DNA from: Pogona vitticeps
Taxonomy: Eukaryota; Chordata; Lepidosauria; Squamata; Agamidae
Direction: 5' to 3'
Length of the DNA: 64,000 nucleotides
NCBI RefSeq assembly: GCF_051106095.1
Contig: NC_135793.1
Span: forward strand, 4,135,501-4,199,500
In this document: piece by piece, positions 29,501 through 35,500 of the stretch
Numbering within the stretch: position 1 is the stretch's first letter
Layout of the letters: every line of letters begins with the position of its first letter
Position numbers and translations under genes: made by a program
The notes under the pieces: model-generated
Told to the model about the DNA's origin: nothing
Seen by the model: only the letters and a program-made list of their open reading frames with translations
Database searches by the model: none

Positions 29501-32500
29501 AGAGAGGATGGACCAGTCCCTCTTTATCTCTGTTTGCTACTTACTCAGCTCTCATCAGCTGTCTTCTTATGCCATATATACATGGGAGAAATTTGGCACA
29601 TGTGCTTTGTTTGGCTAGTATGTAAAATACCATTCGTCATCAAGGCAAGTTCAATTGCTACTTTCAACTGCAATAGACTTATTGAATCAATGTGCTACAT
29701 GTGTTGATTTATCATTCAGCAGCTGATTTATTTTTAAATGGACTCACGTTTCTAGTTTGTAATTCTGGGTTTGTGTCATCTTTTAGCTGCTTAGAATACA
29801 TCTGTTCAAGTGGTCTATTTTTAAAAACCACTTTTGGGTCCTCCCCATTTAATGCATGTTATGACTATCTTTCTCTCTTTATCTTTTGGGTATGATTTTC
29901 AATGTGGCCTGCTGGGTCGTGGATTCCAATGGGTAAGTTGAAACGTGCTTCTATAAGCTTGACATTTATTGGCTGAAATCCTATTGCAAAGTTTATACTG
30001 TGCATAAGGTTACGCTGTGTTCGATTATCCTTTCAAATAACTCTGTGGGTTTTTGCAACAATTTGTGAATGTTTCTCATCAGAGTTCTGAAAGACAGAAC
30101 CTGTTTCCTGTGCCAGCCAGGAAAAACAAATATTTCCTGTTTACATGGCCCCTCTTCCAGAGTTTTAGAAATATTCACTTGTTTTATTTTGTTACATCTT
30201 CAGGGCAAGGACAGCTCACAGTCTTGGGCTCAAGAGATGCCAAGACTTTTGTCTAAAAGATTTTGTTTGCTTTCAGTTGGAGTTTAAATTAACTTCCCAA
30301 AATTGCTATTCCATCCTTTTTCAAGTTCAAATGTTACATTCCAATAGCTCATTAAAAATGTTATATGTTATCTCTCCCCCTGCCCACCCCCCAAGAATAA
30401 TGTAGTGTGTAACCTATATTTTGTCACATCTTGAAGCTCCTTCAAAATGAAGGCTGCACATTGAATGATCGGCTTTTAAAAGGCTAATGGCTCAAAATAA
30501 CTCATCCTGATTTTGCAGAATTATACATCTAGGCATTTCATTCTATGGATTCTGATGAATGCTTGCATCTGTGGATGTATGCAGACTTCTGCATATGCAG
30601 TGTGTGTGTTTTTTTAATGCATAGAGTGCTTGGCTGTTTTCTGCTTCTTGTTTTAATTGAATTATAGTTTAGCATAATACCATATTTTGCATTTTTGTTC
30701 TTCCCTTTTTGCCTTTCTTCTCAGTCTTTACAGATGATGTATTACAACCGGCTGTACCAGCACAGAATCAGAGGGGGGCTCAGCAAACTGGGAAGATCCT
30801 AGCCAACGACTTAGACTCTTCACTCGCTAATCTAGTGGGAAGTAAGTGCTGTGCCTTTTATAAAACATATTTCACCATATTTATTATTTAAAGCAGTCCC
30901 AGTTCTTTATTAAATGCTTCTGGTGTATTCTGTTACAGATCTTGGCTTTGGTGGAACCCCATCCAAAAAGTGAGTTCTCTTTCTGTAACCACTTATTTTA
31001 AATTTCAAAATGACCACGTATATGTTGCAAAACTTTCCTTATCTCACATTCTGTTTGTTAAGGTATCAGACAAAACAAAACTCTGTAACATGCTATTATG
31101 AAATGATACAAGGTTCAAAGAACTGTTTTAAGAGTTTTGACTCGGCCATGTCTTGCTCCTTTCACGACTAGAGATTGGCCCAAACCGCTGGCTTGGCAGT
31201 TTGTGCTGGTTTGTTTATCGGCTGAACTGGTATTTGGTGCTTCCCAGCCCTGCCTCTTCTGGTGGGCATTCACTCAAAGGCAGCGGTAAGTGGCGCTGCC
31301 TCTGAGTGGGTGCCTGCCAACGGAAGCAGGGCTGCGAAGTGTTGGATGCTTGTTTGGCTGATCAACAAACTGGCAGTCCATGCTCACCTCTATTCACAAC
31401 ACATCTTTCTTCTTCTAAGGACCACATAAAACGGGTGGTTGTGGGTTTTTCGGGCTCTTTGGCTGTGTTCTGAAGGTTGTTCTTCCTAACATTTCACCAG
31501 TCTCTATGGCCAGTATCTTCAGAGGACAGGAGTCAGAACTTTGTGTTCTGGTGCAGTTTGCTTTGGATAGTTGAGTATTTATAGCTGTGGGATCAGCTTT
31601 TTTGTCCTTTTCAGGAGACCGGGTGATTATGGTGATCTCTCGTTCTCTCCTCCTTATCACAACAATACACACACAACAAAAACACACTGATCACCATAAT
31701 CACCCATCTCCTGAAAAGGACAGAGCTGATCCAACAGCTATAAATACTCAACTCCCAAAGCAAACTGCACCAGAACACAAAATGCTACTCCTGTCCTCTG
31801 AAGATGCTGGCCACAGAGACTGGCAAAACATTAGAAAGAACAACCTTCAGAACACGGCCAAAGAGCCCGAAAAACCCACAACAACCATCAGATCCCGACC
31901 GTGAAAGCCTTCCCAAATACACCATATAAAACTGCCCAGATCTTACAATAAAGAAAAGGTGGGTTTGTTGTTTTTTTAAAAAAGTACATGGATATAGAAA
32001 ATGAGAGGCAAAACTTGTCATGCCGCTTCCCGTTTGCTTAGAAAAATAAAATATATAAAAGAAGTTCCATAGTGGAAGATGTGTAGAATGTAATTTTGAT
32101 GAGTTCAAAACATGGTGGTCCCTGTGTGCCTCATCCAGGCAGAAAACCCTACTAGCCTAGTCACCCAGGATCACAACAGCATTTGTGCAAAGCGTGGCTG
32201 TTGCACAGGCAGAGGGCAAGCCTTCTTCATGAAGGTCAATGTTGGCGCAAGGGCTCCAAGTGGCAGTTTTCTCTGTTGCTGGGATTTCCCACTCAGCAAA
32301 AGCTCCATAGGAGATGGCTCGATGCCTTTGAAAAGAGCACATCAACCTGCCTCTTTCATGTATCATAGTGATAGGCATCTCTTTTTTTTAAATCTGAAAG
32401 GACATGTTACGACTGGCATCATGCATGAGAATTTGTGTCCTTTCCATAGGATGTTCTCAGTTCATTCAGATTATAACCGCTCTAATAATTATTATTATTT

Positions 32501-35500
32501 TTCCTTTTGGTTTTGCGGTAGAGCCTCCGCGTTTTAAAACTCTTAGAGGCCCCTCAGAGCCACTTTCCAAGAATGTCTTCTGATGTGGGAAGTCAGCTGA
32601 TCTATCAGCTGATTTAGCAGTCATCCCAGTGCCAGTACAATGTTTGGAGAAAAATGTGCTTCCTTTGCTGCAAGGATCATTTTAATTCTCTTAATTTACT
32701 GACGTAGGCACTTTCTAAAGCAACCTGGGATGTACTGTTAGTAATTAAAGGAGACACAGTGTCAGCAAGTGCTACGTGTAATATTTTTCAAAATCCATAG
32801 CGATGAAAGTGGCAGCCAGATGAGATTAGTGGTTAAGAGAGTAGTTCAGTATATTGCTGTAGGATTTAGCTGTTCCTTATATGCAGAAGCTGAACTGTAA
32901 ATTCACTTTTAGGTCTGATATGCAGTGGAATCAGCCTACAGAGAAGAAACTTACTGGCGGAACCAACTGGCAGGCAAAAACAAGCACCTCAACAACATGG
33001 AATACTGTCCCGATTCCTCCTGCTCCACAGATGGTAACATCTTCAGTGTTCAGAAATCTGGACTTGAATTTGTGTGTTGGTGTTTGTTCTCTTTTCTCTG
33101 GTTTTTAATAATCTTTCAAGCAGTTTCATAAATACTCCATTTTATGTAAGGAATTTCTAGTTAAAGTGTTGGTATGACCTTAGGGACTGTCAAAAGATTA
33201 AACCATAAAATTCGTTGGTGCATTTTGGTGCTCGAGGTGCATCTGTTGATGTATCCAATAACTGGCCGAACTTCTGGATAATTGCTTCAGTGTTCTTAGG
33301 CTGAAATTCAGTATATTTTCAGTGTCTTTGAATGCTTAAGATACTGGCCAGGACCCAAATAATTTTTTAGGTTTAAACAAGGAACTTGTAGAGTTCTTAG
33401 CCAGTAGAATTCTTAACTTCTTCTGAACACCTCATGCTGCCTACCCACCTCCTCTCCTCCTTTGCTCTGATTCACATACAGTTGTTTCCCGCTAGACGAT
33501 TATGTCGCAGAACGTTTTTTTGCTATACAATGAGTTTTTGCGTTCGCTATAGCACTTCGCAAAACGGTGTTTCCTATGGGCGATTTTCGCTGGATGATGT
33601 TTCAGTCCGTGTAGGCTCTCTCCACCTGAATCTGAGTACAGCAGAACTGGGGTTCTAGTTCATCTGGAGAGCCTACATGGGTAAACGAGACTCTTCCTTT
33701 TCAGACCGTCGTTTGTACAGTCTGCCATTTCTATATGTTAGAAATGAACTGCAGACAGGGCTGCTGGGCCCACATGCTCCTGTGTGCTCCCCACATGAGT
33801 TAAAAATCCCTGAAGAGGGTTCGTATCTTCTGGACGACCCCAATCCTTTCTCATGTGTGGAGAGAGAGAGAGAGAGATCTTTTTGTCTCCCAAAGATCAT
33901 CCAAATAACACAACTGCCTTGGTGGCTTCAGTAAATCCTGCTGTGTCCCTTCTCAGTGAAACTGTAGCTCTAGTCATGGTGGGTTTGACTGAACACAGTT
34001 AAGTTCAAGACTAGCTCGTCTTGTTCCTCACTGAAAGTCACTCTTGTTCTGATCTCCTGCCACTCCCAGTAATTGTCTGTCCTTGCTCCTTTTTGCTGTG
34101 CCAGAATGGAGTCCCTTTTCCTGGATATGTAAGTTATTTTCCTACGAGCTTGGCATCTATTTTACGTGCTCTACAAAAATACGATGCCTTTTGAATGGCT
34201 TTTTTCAGCATTCCCAGTGGAGTTTGTAGCCAAACCTTACACGCTGCCTTCTGTTCCTTCCTTTCAATTAAAGGTACCTGCTCCAGTAACCTATCCGGTG
34301 AATACACCTCAAGTGCCTATGTATGGAATGGTAAGTATGTTGAATTTGTAGAGGAGTTGTGTTTTGAATGCTTTACATCAGTGGTTCTTAACCTTGGGTT
34401 ACTCTGGTGTTTTTGAACTGCAACTCCCAGAAACCCCAGCCAGCACAGCTGATGTTGAAGACTTCTGGGAGTTGCAGTCTAAAAACACCTGAGTAACCCA
34501 AGCTTAAGAACCACTGGTTTACATGCCAAAAGAGCCAGTAAAATCATATCACCAATGAGTCTTCAGTTGTCCTGCTATTGATTTTTCCCCCCATTACTGC
34601 ATGGTCTGAAGATCCTCAGGTGTCGCTTGGCGTTGGGGCCAGTCTCTGAGGCAATTTCATTTTGCCCTAATTGATCCCACTAAATTCTAATTGGGAGGCA
34701 AGGTTCCCTCTTAATTACGTAACGAGAGGGTGCCTCTTTCTGTAGGACAGCACCCTTATAAGTGGGTGACGTCCTTTGGGGAAGCTTGTTTCTCTCCGCC
34801 ACGTCTCTTTCCGGAAGCAAACAAATGCCTGATTGCCGGTCACTTTGACTGTAAGCAAAAAATGAGCAGAAACAAAATTAAGAAAAAGTAATTGTTATTT
34901 CAGTGTATTTCATAGCAATCATATTTCTTGTCTGCATTTTAAAAATTGTTTTGAGACTAATGTCCTCAATATTTAAGACAGGAGGTCTGATGCTAGCTGG
35001 TCTGCTTTAGTCGTGTTTCGTTCTTACTGATTTTATCGACCTGGTTTTGTTGTTCTGTTATTTTTGATGCCTTCGGAATCACTTTGTAAAGCAAAAATCA
35101 AGGTATCCATAGTTCATGGTTGAGGCATAATCCCTACTTATTATATACAGAATCCAAAGAGAACTGATATATTGAGGATATATATCCTTGTGACTGATAC
35201 ATTTTTCAAGAAGTGTAGCTCAGTGGTAGAGCCCGTGCTTTGCACCCAGAAGGTTCTTGGTTCAATCCTTGGGATCTCTTGTTGGAAAGAATCCCAGGTT
35301 TCAAGGTGAGAAAGAACCCGCCCTGCAAGTGTCTGTGGCTATCAGAACAGACACTTGCAGCCTGGTGGTCTAAAGTGGAATATGGTAACTTTGCATGTAA
35401 TATAACCTGCAAACTGCTCTCTGGAGAACTCAGGAATTGCCTGTTCTAGCCCTTGATATGCCAAGTTAAACTGGGGTTTGGCTACCAGTTTATCTGAGCA

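Noticed and set aside
31587-31904. 105-aa frame (and 90-aa - strand frame 31415-31687)
   Set aside because: They arise from the two arms of the inverted repeat, not from a host gene.
35211-35290. tRNA gene
   Set aside because: A and B boxes are present, but the sequence does not close a cloverleaf and continues into a SINE body. The same holds for the other tRNA-like heads.
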